From: Deltaproteobacteria bacterium HGW-Deltaproteobacteria-13
Lineage (GTDB): Bacteria; Desulfobacterota; Syntrophia; Syntrophales; Smithellaceae
NCBI GenBank assembly: GCA_002840555.1
Contig: PHBJ01000001.1
Coordinates: 62,001-126,000, forward strand
Direction of reading: 5' to 3'
Length of the DNA stretch: 64,000 nucleotides
In this document: piece by piece, positions 36,394 to 45,278 of the stretch
Numbering within the stretch: the stretch's first letter is position 1
Layout: every line of letters starts with the position of its first letter
The notes under the pieces: model-generated
Seen by the model: the letters and a program-made list of their open reading frames with translations, nothing else
What the model was told of the DNA's origin: nothing
Database searches by the model: none
Translations under genes and position numbers: made by a program

Positions 36394-37185
36394 GTGAAAA
36401 TTAAATCTTTTGATCATAGAATTAAAATAATATTAGTTTGGGCTGTTGCGCTTTTTATAGCGCTCATCGCCGGCACAACATTCGCGGCGGAAAAATATCC
36501 GGCTCCGCGGGGCGCCGTCAATGATTTTGCCAATGTCATTGATCCTGAAAACGCCGCGAAAATGGAATCCCTCGCGCGTGAAGTTCTGGAAAAAACGGGC
36601 ACGGCAGTTGTTGTGGTGACTGTGCCTGCGATCGGCGAGAATGAAGAGTATAACATGTACGCCAATGGCCTTTACAAAGCCTGGGGTATCGGTAAAAAAG
36701 GAGAAGATAAGGGCGTTCTGATCTTTCTTACTTTAAAAGAAAGAAAGATCCGCATAGAGACCGGTTATGGCGTGGAAGGTATTTTACCGGATGGTTTGGT
36801 CGGTGAAATCAGAGACACATATTTAAAACCTCAACTCCAGGCGGGCAATTACGGCAAAGCCTTTTATGATACAATGTATATGCTCAGTTCATACATTGCC
36901 AAGGATGCCAATGTTCAACTGAGCGAATCACCCATGCCCTTGCCCTACCGGCAAAACGTTCGACCGCAGAAAAAAGGCGTTAACGTAGCCGGGTTGATTA
37001 TTTTTCTGATTGCAGCCGCTTTCCTTTTGGGCACCAGAACAGGGAGATCAATGCTTCCCTGGATCCTGTTGCTGCTTTTAAGCGGTGGGGGCGGACGTGG
37101 CGGCGGCGGAGGTGGTTTCAGCGGCGGTTTCGGTGGTTTCGGCGGCGGCGGGAGCGGCGGCGGTGGCGCCGGTGGAGATTTTTAA
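36394..37185 (+). CDS. TPM-domain membrane protein (YgcG-like)
   Basis: 263 residues. Signal peptide (about 1-31, ending IAGTTFAAEK), a TPM domain (about 35-160: VNDFANVIDPENAAKM, RKIRIETGYGVEGILPDG), one membrane helix (VAGLIIFLIAAAFLLG), and a long glycine-serine-rich tail ending GGAGGDF. The family is found with LemA proteins and in plants acts in photosystem repair; its bacterial function is unclear. GTG start, ribosome site weak. It is first in a three-gene set with a nucleotidyltransferase-like gene and lemA. Confidence 0.9.
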   Translation: MKIKSFDHRIKIILVWAVALFIALIAGTTFAAEKYPAPRGAVNDFANVIDPENAAKMESLAREVLEKTGTAVVVVTVPAIGENEEYNMYANGLYKAWGIGKKGEDKGVLIFLTLKERKIRIETGYGVEGILPDGLVGEIRDTYLKPQLQAGNYGKAFYDTMYMLSSYIAKDANVQLSESPMPLPYRQNVRPQKKGVNVAGLIIFLIAAAFLLGTRTGRSMLPWILLLLLSGGGGRGGGGGGFSGGFGGFGGGGSGGGGAGGDF

Positions 37186-37206
37186 TAAATTAATAGGGTG
37201 TATGCA

Positions 37207-37932
37207 ATGGCAAAAATACCGGAAAAACCACAAGACATTTTTGTTCCGTTAAAGCAGGATTATTTAAAAATATTTAACAAGGAGCTGGTTTCTCTGATTC
37301 TTTACGGCAGCGCTGCCGGCGGTTTTTATGTTAAAGGCAAGTCGGATATTAATTTGCTGGTTGTGCTGACGTCTGACGGCATGGACAAACTGGCGGATAT
37401 TGCGGATACGGTTCAGTCATGGAAGAAGAGCCGTGTTGCCGTGCCGCTGGTTATGACCAAGGCATTTATTGAAAGCTCTCTGGATTGTTATCCGATAGAG
37501 TTTTTAAATATGAAAAACAGCCACATTTTAATTTATGGCGAAAATGTTCTGGAGTCATTAAAATTCAAACCGGAAGATTTGCGTCTGCAAATTGAAAGGG
37601 AGCTGAAAGGGAAGTTGGTCCTGCTGCGCCAGGGTTATCTGGAAGCGGGGGGAAGCACACGGCAGCTGAAACAGCTGATCAGCCGGTCCTTTACGGCCTT
37701 TACTTCCATATTCAACGCCCTGCTTTATCTAAAACAGGACGCCGCGCCGCAGAAAAAACGCGATACGATAAAAGAAATGGCCGGGCTTTTTGCGGTTGAT
37801 GCCGGGGTATTCCTGAGTTGCGCCGACATTAAAGAAGGCGTGGATAAATTTTCCGTAAAAGAAGTCGAGGAAGTCTTTAAAAAATATTTACGCGAAGTCG
37901 AAAAGATTTGCACTATAGTTGATGCTTTATAG
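37207..37932 (+). CDS. Nucleotidyltransferase-like protein
   Basis: 241 residues. The N-terminal part resembles the MNT/KNTase polymerase-beta fold: SLILYGSAAGGFYVKGKSDINLLVVL carries a G-S motif and a single downstream acidic residue in KSDIN. Normal enzymes have D-x-D, so catalysis is doubtful. The C-terminal half is helical. ATG 37207 is preferred over GTG 37198 because TAGGGTG lies at the right distance. It is flanked by TPM and LemA genes, so it may serve the same membrane function. Confidence 0.65.
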   Translation: MAKIPEKPQDIFVPLKQDYLKIFNKELVSLILYGSAAGGFYVKGKSDINLLVVLTSDGMDKLADIADTVQSWKKSRVAVPLVMTKAFIESSLDCYPIEFLNMKNSHILIYGENVLESLKFKPEDLRLQIERELKGKLVLLRQGYLEAGGSTRQLKQLISRSFTAFTSIFNALLYLKQDAAPQKKRDTIKEMAGLFAVDAGVFLSCADIKEGVDKFSVKEVEEVFKKYLREVEKICTIVDAL

Positions 37933-37965
37933 TTTATAAACTTAACATTATTCAGGAGGAAGGAA

Positions 37966-38541
37966 ATGGATTCGAAAAAGAAAACTTTAATCATTGTGCT
38001 GGCAGTAATTGTTATTCTGGCTATCGCAGCTTATTCTTTTTTCGCGGGCAATTACAATAAATTTGTGAGTTTGGATCAGGGCGTAAAAACTTCCTGGTCA
38101 CAGGTGGAAAATCAATTACAGCGGCGTTTTGACTTGATTCCCAACCTGGTGGAAACCGTCAAAGGTTACGCCAAACAGGAAAAAGATGTTATGGTGCAGG
38201 TAACTGAAGCCCGTTCTAAAGTTGGCGGCGCCGGAACTGTTCCCGATAAGATTTCAGCCAATAACGAATTGAGCGGCGCGCTGAGCAGGTTAATGGTCGT
38301 TGTGGAAAAATACCCCGATCTGAAATCCAATCAGAATTTTATGAGATTGCAGGATGAACTCGCGGGAACGGAAAACAGAATCGCCGTTGAAAGAATGAGA
38401 TATAACGAGGCAGTTAAAATTTATAACCAGGCGATAAAATCATTCCCGGCCAATTTGCTTGCCGGCATGTATGGTTTTAAAGAGGGTGCATTCTTTGAAG
38501 CGCCGAAGGAAGCCAAAGAAGCCGTCAAGGTTAAATTCTAA
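37966..38541 (+). CDS. LemA family protein
   Basis: 191 residues: one N-terminal membrane helix (about 6-27, TLIIVLAVIVILAIAAYSFF) and a long antiparallel helical domain with the family core NLVETVKGYAKQE and RMRYNEAVKIYNQ. LemA proteins usually pair with TPM proteins, as here, with the nucleotidyltransferase-like gene between. AGGAGGAA ribosome site. A terminator follows at 38572. Confidence 0.93.
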   Translation: MDSKKKTLIIVLAVIVILAIAAYSFFAGNYNKFVSLDQGVKTSWSQVENQLQRRFDLIPNLVETVKGYAKQEKDVMVQVTEARSKVGGAGTVPDKISANNELSGALSRLMVVVEKYPDLKSNQNFMRLQDELAGTENRIAVERMRYNEAVKIYNQAIKSFPANLLAGMYGFKEGAFFEAPKEAKEAVKVKF

Positions 38542-38571
38542 CCACATATTTGATTTGCGATTTTTTATCAG

Positions 38572-38607
38572 GCCCTGAACATTCGCAGAAAATGTTCAGG
38601 GCTTTTC
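38572..38607 (+). terminator. Rho-independent terminator after lemA
   Basis: 12-bp perfect stem GCCCTGAACATT (38572-38583) with its complement at 38591-38602, a 7-nt loop, then TTTTC. It ends the TPM-lemA operon. Confidence 0.85.
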
Positions 38608-38684
38608 TCGCTCCCAAAGTTGCGGCTTGCCGTTGAGTAATAATTTTAATTTATCGAATAGTTATATTATGCTATAAATAAAAT

Positions 38685-39614
38685 ATGTCTAGTGATCATT
38701 TAAAAGGTATAACCATTCAGCAAATGGAAGCGATCATCTCTCTGGTCGAAGAGGGAAGTTTCAGCCGTGCCGCTAAAAGAATGCTTCTGACTCAACCCGC
38801 CTTGACCAAGAATATCAAGAACGCGGAGGATTGTCTTGGGGTGCGGCTGGCTAACCGCAGCAGTGCGGGTATTTCTTTGACACCGGAAGGGAAACTTCTC
38901 TACGACTATGCGCGGCGTATGATTAAATTAAGAGATGAGGCGAAGGAAAAAGTTCTCGCGCTGGGCAAGGATGCCTGCGGTAATATTTACCTGAGCGCCA
39001 GCACGATTCCGGCTAACTATATTCTTCCGCGTGTATTGAGTGAATTCAATAAAGTAAATTACGGTATTCGCATACACATCAAAACTTCGGACAGCGAAGA
39101 TGCTATGAACATGGTTTTGGATAATGAAGTGGAAATGGGTTTTATCGGCAAAAAACCGCTGAATAGAAAGCTTAAGGCGGAAATCCTGTGGAAAGATCGT
39201 CTTATCCTGGCTGTTTCCAAAGATCATCCGTGGCAAAAAAAGAAATCAATTACCTTGCCGGAGTTATTAGACGAACCGTTTGTCATCCGGGAAAAGGGTT
39301 CGGCAACCAGGGATTTATTTGAATCATATTTGAAAAAATCAAATTCCATAAATCTCTCTCAATTTAATATTTGCTGCGAGTTGGGAAGTTCGGAAGCAAT
39401 AAAGGAAGCGGTAATTTCCGGACTGGGCGTGTCCGTGATTTCCATTCATGCTGTTTCGCGCGAATTGTCTCAGGGATTGATTTTCGAGGTCCCCATTCAG
39501 GGATATTCGATGGAAAGAAATTTTTATTTAATTTACAGATCTCAATTCGATGGCCGTCCTTTTCATAAAACCTTTATCAATTTTATTAAGAATTATAATT
39601 TAAACTGGTCCTAA
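38685..39614 (+). CDS. LysR-family transcriptional regulator
   Basis: 309 residues: N-terminal winged helix-turn-helix (about 8-66, IQQMEAIISLVEEGSFSRAA, TQPALTKNIK) and a periplasmic-binding-protein-like effector domain (about 95-300). CysB/CysL-like in general look. It stands alone between the lemA terminator and a convergent cluster, so its targets cannot be read from position. Confidence 0.93.
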   Translation: MSSDHLKGITIQQMEAIISLVEEGSFSRAAKRMLLTQPALTKNIKNAEDCLGVRLANRSSAGISLTPEGKLLYDYARRMIKLRDEAKEKVLALGKDACGNIYLSASTIPANYILPRVLSEFNKVNYGIRIHIKTSDSEDAMNMVLDNEVEMGFIGKKPLNRKLKAEILWKDRLILAVSKDHPWQKKKSITLPELLDEPFVIREKGSATRDLFESYLKKSNSINLSQFNICCELGSSEAIKEAVISGLGVSVISIHAVSRELSQGLIFEVPIQGYSMERNFYLIYRSQFDGRPFHKTFINFIKNYNLNWS

Positions 39615-39719
39615 ACCGAAACAGGGCAAAGACGCCACGCCTAATGCTATCGTTGTACTTGATGTTTTTGCCGATAGTGTAAACTTCTCGATAGACAGTC
39701 GTATGGTGAATGATTTGGA

Positions 39720-40430
39720 TTATTTGTTCACAGGATACTTTAAATGACGGCCGTTCTTATTTTTCATCATCTTTTTTAAGAACACGGGGCTTAAGGCCAG
39801 CAATCCGAAGAGAACCAGGACAAGCAGAATCCGCCATGAAAGTACATCGCCCGGCCGATCAATCAATCCCAGCTGACGTCCGGCGTAGATAAAGACAAAG
39901 GAGGCCGGCACTATGCCGATCATCGTTGTCCAAGTATAAGTGAAAAGCGGTATCCGTGTAATTCCGGCAAGAATGTTGACCAGAAAGAAGGGGAAAATCG
40001 GGACAAGGCGCAGCGTCAGAAGATAGTTATAACCGTTTTCGGCTATTTCCTTGTTAAATGAAGCAAGCTTTTCCGCGTAGCGTTTCTGCAGCCAGTCACC
40101 GATAAGATACCGCGCAACAAGGAACGCGGCAATTGCGCCGATTGTGGCGCCAATGTTTACATAAATAATTCCCGGGAAACCGAACAAAAATCCGGCGGTA
40201 AGGCTGAGCACTGCCGCGCCCGGAATAGACAAGGCCGCGACGGCGATATAGATGACTATAAAAAGTCCCGCCGCAAAAAAATAATGTTGCGCTGTGATTG
40301 ATAAAAGCTGATCACGGTATTGCCGTAACATGTCGAAGGTGAGGATCTCATGAAGGCCTGAAAACCGAATCAGGATAATAAGCGCGATAATGCAAAGCGC
40401 GATGATTATTCGCTTATGACCTGTTTTCAT
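39720..40430 (-). CDS. TVP38/TMEM64 (VTT/DedA-like) membrane protein
   Basis: 236 residues, five to six membrane helices. The VTT core is AALSIPGAAVLSLTAGFLFG and the re-entrant segment FPFFLVNILAGITRIPLFTY. The family includes lipid scramblase-like and transporter-like proteins. It overlaps the glycosyltransferase gene upstream by 17 bp and is the last gene of the arsenosugar-type operon; VTT proteins are a regular part of such clusters. Confidence 0.9.
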   Translation of the reverse strand: MKTGHKRIIIALCIIALIILIRFSGLHEILTFDMLRQYRDQLLSITAQHYFFAAGLFIVIYIAVAALSIPGAAVLSLTAGFLFGFPGIIYVNIGATIGAIAAFLVARYLIGDWLQKRYAEKLASFNKEIAENGYNYLLTLRLVPIFPFFLVNILAGITRIPLFTYTWTTMIGIVPASFVFIYAGRQLGLIDRPGDVLSWRILLVLVLFGLLALSPVFLKKMMKNKNGRHLKYPVNK

Positions 40431-41085
40431 TCATAATGCCTTTTGCTATTAAAAATTGCATAACCTGTGATTCCTTTGACCGGAAGCTATTTCTTTTGTA
40501 AAAATTTTTAAGATCTTCAAATTCATCTATGTCCGTCCAGTGCTGAAGCAGAAAATATTTAAGTTCCGCCTTAGCAAGACGTTTAATCGTTTCAGTAAAT
40601 ACTCCGGCAGTACTCCAGTTTATATTACGAAATATAGAAGCGCGCAGGTTCGGCTGTTTACAACCGATGAGATAATATCCGCCGTCCTCGCTTGGTCCCA
40701 GGACGACATCAGCTAAATCCAGTTTATCGAAAGCGTCATTGACCAATAGAGCCGGAAGATCAGGGCTGTCGCTTCCGATGAGCACACAGCGCTCATAACC
40801 TTGAGCAAAGACATCGGCAAACGCGTTATACATGCGCCTGCCGATATTGTTTCCCCGCTGTCGTAAACACTGAACGCCTGGAAAATCAGAAAACGATAAT
40901 CCTTCCGGTCCCGAATACACGATAATCGCTTCGGCTTTTATCTGACGTGTCATCACTGAGATATCCCTCAGAAAACACCGGTAGAGTTCACAGGTCAGGC
41001 CGTCGCCCAGCGAACTGGCCAGACGGGTTTTTACCGCGCCGCGCTCGGGGTATTTAAGAAATAATATGAAAGCGTTTTTTTTCAA
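40414..41085 (-). CDS. TIGR04282-type glycosyltransferase of arsenosugar clusters
   Basis: 223 residues, GT-A-like fold of the family next to ArsS in many genomes. Marks: FLKYPERGAVKTRLA, LIGSDSPDLPA and GPSEDGGYYLIG. The CobY/MobA-like pattern suggests a nucleotidyl or glycosyl transfer step. Overlaps neighbours on both sides (4 bp with DUF3047, 17 bp with VTT), so expression is tightly coupled. Confidence 0.88.
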   Translation of the reverse strand: MKKNAFILFLKYPERGAVKTRLASSLGDGLTCELYRCFLRDISVMTRQIKAEAIIVYSGPEGLSFSDFPGVQCLRQRGNNIGRRMYNAFADVFAQGYERCVLIGSDSPDLPALLVNDAFDKLDLADVVLGPSEDGGYYLIGCKQPNLRASIFRNINWSTAGVFTETIKRLAKAELKYFLLQHWTDIDEFEDLKNFYKRNSFRSKESQVMQFLIAKGIMNENRS

Positions 41086-41801
41086 AATGCGGAAACCTCA
41101 ATATAGTCAATATAGCCGGTTGCCTTTTCGCCGGTATTGTCCGCGTCGCTCATGATGGCGATACTGGCCTCCGCCGGCGGTTCTGTGCCGAAGGCCTGCC
41201 GGTAATCTGTGAGAGCGTTTACCCTCTCCTCGATCCAGACACCCGCGCGATCAGGGCCTTTCTGCAAAAGGATCATTTGTGTTTTCGCGGTAAAGGGATT
41301 CGGCAAAATCCGTTCGGGATATTTTTTATTCGCCCAGATATAGTTGATACTGCTTTGCGGCGGGTATTCTCCGTAAATCAGCTTCAGCGCATTGTACTGT
41401 GCCCGCTCGAAAACACCGGCCTTTTGGGGATCATATTTAAATATCACGTAGACGCGCAACGCATAATCGTCCCCGGACTTCTTTTTCTCGTCACCGGTCT
41501 GATAGGTATTGGAAATTTTCCACTTCCACTTGATTACCGGTGTTTTATAAATGTTGAAACTGCGGGTATATATAATGCCGGAAGCGGAATTATCCGCCTG
41601 GGCGACGAGAATGTTATTTTCCCCTTCCTTCTGGATACGGTAGGTGGAGTGGCGCGGTATCCTGGGGAAGGTGACCGGCTTCCAGTGATCCAGCGAATTG
41701 AAGTCCTCGCGAAAACCCTGATCGCTTACCTGGGCGTAAAGCGGGGAAACAATCAGGAGAATGATTATTGCTAAAATTATCAGTGTTCGTTTAATCATCA
41801 T
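41082..41801 (-). CDS. DUF3047 exported protein
   Basis: 239 residues with an N-terminal signal peptide (about 1-24, LIILAIIILLIVSPLYAQ) and a beta-rich domain of DUF3047 (WKPVTFPRIPRHSTYRI, IKWKWKISNTYQ). The family is periplasmic, of unknown function, possibly sugar- or lipid-binding. Its start overlaps the preceding stop (ATGA). Placement between two glycosyltransferases suggests that the product of the cluster reaches the envelope. Confidence 0.82.
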   Translation of the reverse strand: MMIKRTLIILAIIILLIVSPLYAQVSDQGFREDFNSLDHWKPVTFPRIPRHSTYRIQKEGENNILVAQADNSASGIIYTRSFNIYKTPVIKWKWKISNTYQTGDEKKKSGDDYALRVYVIFKYDPQKAGVFERAQYNALKLIYGEYPPQSSINYIWANKKYPERILPNPFTAKTQMILLQKGPDRAGVWIEERVNALTDYRQAFGTEPPAEASIAIMSDADNTGEKATGYIDYIEVSAF

Positions 41802-42487
41802 TTCACCTTATAGTAATAACGTACAAGCCTTTCAGCGGGGACACCTGCAAGATAAAGAGTCTGGATAAGCCAGTTTCTCATGATGGTGTAGATGACGCCG
41901 TCATTTTCCCACTTTCGCGATGAGGTTGTCACTGCTTCGGGTAGGATGCTGATGCGTCCGCCCAGTCGCTTCACCCGCCTCATTAGTTCGACATCTTCCA
42001 TGAGCGGTATAGGGGCATAACCGCCGATATTTTTAAAATAACTCCGCAGTATAAAAATCGCCTGGTCTCCGTAAGGCACGCGTGTCAGGCGGTGCTTGAA
42101 CGATGCAGCCAAACCGATAGCCCTGAATATCCAACGCCGGTTTTTTGTTTTCAGATCAAACGCGCCGCCGATAAGGCAATTGTCGGAAAGGGCTGCAACA
42201 ATTTTTGGAAATGCTTTTGGCGGCAAGAGTGTGTCGGCATGCAGAAAAAGAAGGATATCGCCGCAGGCTCGAACGGCTCCCGCATTCATCTGGGATGCTC
42301 TTCCCTGTCGTGCCGTAATTTTGATAACTTCCGCGTCCATGATTTTCTCAATGGTATCGCCCGATGAATCACCATCGACGACAATAACTTCATAGGCCAC
42401 ATCAGCGGAAGCCGATTTTACCGAATCAAGTGTTTGATTGATTTTTTTGCCTTCATGAAGGACGGGAATGATCACTGATATTTCCAT
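41798..42487 (-). CDS. TIGR04283-type family 2 glycosyltransferase of arsenosugar clusters
   Basis: 229 residues, GT2 fold: MEISVIIPVLHEGKKINQTL, VVDGDSSGDT, GRASQMNAGA, FLHADTLLP and PYGDQAIFI with PLMEDVELMRR. The open frame reaches 42541, but the family begins with MEISVIIPV at 42487. It starts 4 bp after arsS. The family is defined by its link with ArsS; the donor and acceptor are not known. Confidence 0.9.
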   Translation of the reverse strand: MEISVIIPVLHEGKKINQTLDSVKSASADVAYEVIVVDGDSSGDTIEKIMDAEVIKITARQGRASQMNAGAVRACGDILLFLHADTLLPPKAFPKIVAALSDNCLIGGAFDLKTKNRRWIFRAIGLAASFKHRLTRVPYGDQAIFILRSYFKNIGGYAPIPLMEDVELMRRVKRLGGRISILPEAVTTSSRKWENDGVIYTIMRNWLIQTLYLAGVPAERLVRYYYKVK

Positions 42488-42491
42488 GCCG

Positions 42492-43502
42492 TTAATCTTC
42501 CTCCGTTGTTGCTCCCCGGCATGATGAACCGCAACCGGCAACGCATCCGTAACAGTGATTGTTGATCACGATCTCGCGGTTTTTAAGTTTATCCATATCA
42601 AAATTCATAATGTTTTTCGGTGCGCCGTGATTGACGGTAAGGTCAAGCATCTGATTAAAATCGCAATCATAGAGAGACCCCTCCCATCCCACGGAAAGTG
42701 TCGTTAAACACATCACATTTTTAACCGCGGCGGGGTTGAATGAATGACAAAGCGCGGATAGATAATCGTCAAGATTTCCAGATTCGATAAGATAATCAAG
42801 ATAGCGGCCGATCGGAAGATTCGTCAGACAGAAAAGCTGATTAAAATGAACCCCATGTTCGGCAAGAAGTCGCGTCCGGTACTCGTGTTCCAGCGCCGCC
42901 TGTGATCCCGGAAGGTAGGCGCCTACTGGATTGTGAACGATATCGATACGCAGGCCGCTGTTTTTCATGCCATAGCCTAGTGCGTTAAGTTCGCGCAGCG
43001 CGGCAATAATCTTGCCAAACACACCCGCTCCACGCTGGCGGTCTGATTTTGTTTCCAGATAATCAGGCAGGGAGGTTACAATTTCTACTTTGTTTTGCGC
43101 GAAAATATCCATGAAATGACGATAGGCTTCTTCAAGGAGAATCGTCAAATTGGAGCGGACAATCATCTGCCGGTTAAGCCGTGCCGCCTCGCCAATGAAC
43201 CATTCAAGATGCGGATTCATTTCCGGGGCGCCGCCGGTCATGTCAATCGTTGCAATAGGAAAGGAGGAAAGAATTTCAAGACATTTCTCCAAAATGGGTC
43301 TGGTCATGATCTCTGTCCTGTGAGGCCCGGCATCGACATGGCAGTGCCGGCAGGAAAGATTGCAGCGTTTCCCCAGGTTAATTTGTAAAATATCTATTCC
43401 TTTGGCGCATAGCGGGAACATGTTTGTCTCACGGATTTTCTCCGAGAGGGAAGGGATGTCTCCGATTTGACCTAAGATGCGAAGTTGTTCACGTGCTTCC
43501 AT
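42492..43502 (-). CDS. arsS: ArsS-family radical SAM protein
   Basis: 336 residues. A radical SAM cluster motif C-x3-C-x2-C in KRCNLSCRHCHVDAG, GGAPEMNPH, and a C-terminal Cys-rich DUF3641-type segment (NNHCYGCVAGCGSSCRG). ArsS is thought to join the 5'-deoxyadenosyl group of SAM to dimethylarsinic acid in arsenosugar synthesis. The partner methyltransferase ArsM is not in the window. The ATG shares one base with the upstream stop (TAATG). Confidence 0.92.
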   Translation of the reverse strand: MEAREQLRILGQIGDIPSLSEKIRETNMFPLCAKGIDILQINLGKRCNLSCRHCHVDAGPHRTEIMTRPILEKCLEILSSFPIATIDMTGGAPEMNPHLEWFIGEAARLNRQMIVRSNLTILLEEAYRHFMDIFAQNKVEIVTSLPDYLETKSDRQRGAGVFGKIIAALRELNALGYGMKNSGLRIDIVHNPVGAYLPGSQAALEHEYRTRLLAEHGVHFNQLFCLTNLPIGRYLDYLIESGNLDDYLSALCHSFNPAAVKNVMCLTTLSVGWEGSLYDCDFNQMLDLTVNHGAPKNIMNFDMDKLKNREIVINNHCYGCVAGCGSSCRGATTEED

Positions 43503-43831
43503 TACATTTCCTTTTTTCTGATAATTTTTCGCATCTGCGTGGTGTGTGCCAGTGTCACACCCGCCATCATGGCGGCTCCTGTATGCGCGGCTTCCATCAT
43601 CTCTTCACTGGAAATGCCCAGGGACATACATTTGGTGGTGTAAGCGTCGATGCAATACGGGCAGTTCTGGGTGAGCGCGACGGTCAGAGCGATGAGCGAT
43701 TTCTCACGTTCGGTGAGTTTGCCCGCGCCGGTCGCGGCGCCGTAATATTCGAAAAATTTGTTTCCTTCCTTCTGTGCCCATTCGGTGATGTTGGGAAAAT
43801 CGGCAAGATCTTTCGGTTCATAGTAACTCAT
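43502..43831 (-). CDS. Carboxymuconolactone-decarboxylase-like peroxidase-type protein (arsenosugar-associated)
   Basis: 109 residues, AhpD/CMD fold with the redox pair CPYC (TQNCPYCIDAY); the usual downstream histidine of AhpD appears as Tyr. This is the CMD subfamily that stands next to arsS in many genomes. It is the first gene of the six-gene minus-strand operon; GAGGAGG lies at 43838-43844, just before its start. Confidence 0.9.
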   Translation of the reverse strand: MSYYEPKDLADFPNITEWAQKEGNKFFEYYGAATGAGKLTEREKSLIALTVALTQNCPYCIDAYTTKCMSLGISSEEMMEAAHTGAAMMAGVTLAHTTQMRKIIRKKEM

Positions 43832-44015
43832 GAAAAAACCTCCTCAAGGTCATAAAGTCTTACGCGCCGTTTAAGTAGCATCGTGCGCGGCAATTGAGCA
43901 AATAAATAATAGTAATAATACGTCAGCGGTTATAACTATTATCTATTGGATATATTCTTTTAACTAATATAACTCTACCGCTGCCGGTTGAAATTATACC
44001 AAAGGAGTTTTTAAA
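43832..44015. promoter_or_regulatory. Divergent promoter region, arsS cluster / selenium cluster
   Basis: 184 bp between the CMD gene (minus) and the double-cubane reductase gene (plus). Very AT-rich (ATAATAGTAATAATACG, TTATCTATTGGATATATTC). Two promoters must lie here, but no confident boxes can be assigned. CCAAAGGAG serves the plus-strand gene. Confidence 0.4.
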
Positions 44016-45191
44016 ATGAAAGCGGGAGTAGAACCACTGGTTAATGACGGATTTGCCGGAGAAGCGACAAAGCGAACGCTGGGTTATCTTCAGAAACAGA
44101 GAGAAACAGGTAAGAATATTATCGGAATTTACTGCGGTTACGCGCCACTGGAAGTAATTAGGGCGATGGGCGCCGCGCCTGCTGTTCTGTGCGCGTTTGC
44201 CAATAAAACGATCGAGGCGGCGGAAACGGTCCTTCCGGCCAATCTCTGTCCGCTGATAAAATCCAGTTACGGTTTTATCAAAACCGACACCTGCCCCTTC
44301 TTTGCCATATCCGAGGCCGTTATTGCCGAGACGACTTGCGACGGCAAGAAAAAAATGTTCGAACTGATATCCGGCATCAAACCGATGCATGTGATGGACC
44401 TGCCGCAACTGCCAGATGAAAAGGAAGCCCTGGAAAACTGGACGGTCATGATCAAGAAGCTCAAAGGATTTCTGGAGACGACCTTTAACCGCGAAATAGA
44501 CGACAAGGAAGTGGAAAAGGAAATCAAAGAGACCAACATTAAAAACAAACTGATGAACAAAATATTTGATTTTGCCGCACTCACACCGACGCCGGTGAGT
44601 TGGCTTGAACTCTACGACCTGACTTTTCTGGGACAGGCTTCAACAACAAAAGACATGATTGCTCTGCTCAATGAGTGCGTCGCGAAACTGGAAAGGCGCG
44701 TGGCCGATGGCGTTTATCACGGCGAAAAGAATTCTCCCCGCGTGCTCGTAACCGGCTGTCCCGTGGGCGGTGACGCGACGAAAGTTTTCAAGATCATCGA
44801 AGAGTCTGGAGGCGTTGTTGTTGCGCTGGATTCCTGCACGGGCATGAAAGCATACAACGGGGTGATTGCCGAAAACACATCCGATCCTTACGCTGCGCTT
44901 TCACGCCGTTATCTGGATCTTCCCTGTTCCTGCATGACGCCGAATAACCGCCGTTTAACGGAACTCGATAAAATGATTGCACGGTTTAACCCGGATGTGG
45001 TGGTCGATGTGGTGCTGCACGCCTGCCATTCCTATAATGTTGAATCACACAAGATAAAGGAGCATGTGACGAATCAACACAAGATGCCGTTTTTGAAAAT
45101 CGAAACAGATTATTCGCAAAGCGACGTGGAGCAGATCCGTACGCGAGTGGAAGCACTGCTGGAAACAGTACCGAAAAAGAAAAGTTTTTAA
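44016..45191 (+). CDS. Double-cubane-cluster anaerobic reductase (2-hydroxyacyl-CoA dehydratase family)
   Basis: 391 residues of the HgdB/BcrBC superfamily, in the branch that binds a double-cubane [8Fe-9S] cluster. Many conserved cysteines: YCGYAPLEV, ANLCPLIKSS, DTCPFF, VTGCPVGGD, DSCTGMK, LPCSCMTP, VVLHACHSYNVE. These proteins do low-potential, ATP-driven reductions when paired with an ASKHA-type activator; no activator gene is in the window. The physiological substrate is unknown. It is first in the selenium/sulfur cluster, as often seen with yedF. Confidence 0.85.
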   Translation: MKAGVEPLVNDGFAGEATKRTLGYLQKQRETGKNIIGIYCGYAPLEVIRAMGAAPAVLCAFANKTIEAAETVLPANLCPLIKSSYGFIKTDTCPFFAISEAVIAETTCDGKKKMFELISGIKPMHVMDLPQLPDEKEALENWTVMIKKLKGFLETTFNREIDDKEVEKEIKETNIKNKLMNKIFDFAALTPTPVSWLELYDLTFLGQASTTKDMIALLNECVAKLERRVADGVYHGEKNSPRVLVTGCPVGGDATKVFKIIEESGGVVVALDSCTGMKAYNGVIAENTSDPYAALSRRYLDLPCSCMTPNNRRLTELDKMIARFNPDVVVDVVLHACHSYNVESHKIKEHVTNQHKMPFLKIETDYSQSDVEQIRTRVEALLETVPKKKSF

Positions 45192-45202
45192 ATATCTAAT
45201 GG

Positions 45203-45252
45203 TGTCATTCCCGCCTCCGGCTTCGCGAGGGTAAACTGCGGCGGGAATCCAG
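45203..45252. repeat. Degenerate copy of dispersed TGTCATTCCCGC repeat
   Basis: TGTCATTCCCGCC at 45203-45215, CTTCGCGAGGG in the middle and GGCGGGAATCCAGG at about 45239-45252. It shares both arms with the element at 26729-26832. It fills the 87-bp gap between the double-cubane reductase gene and yedF. Confidence 0.65.
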
Positions 45253-45278
45253 GAAACAAACGAATTGGAGGTTTTCCG

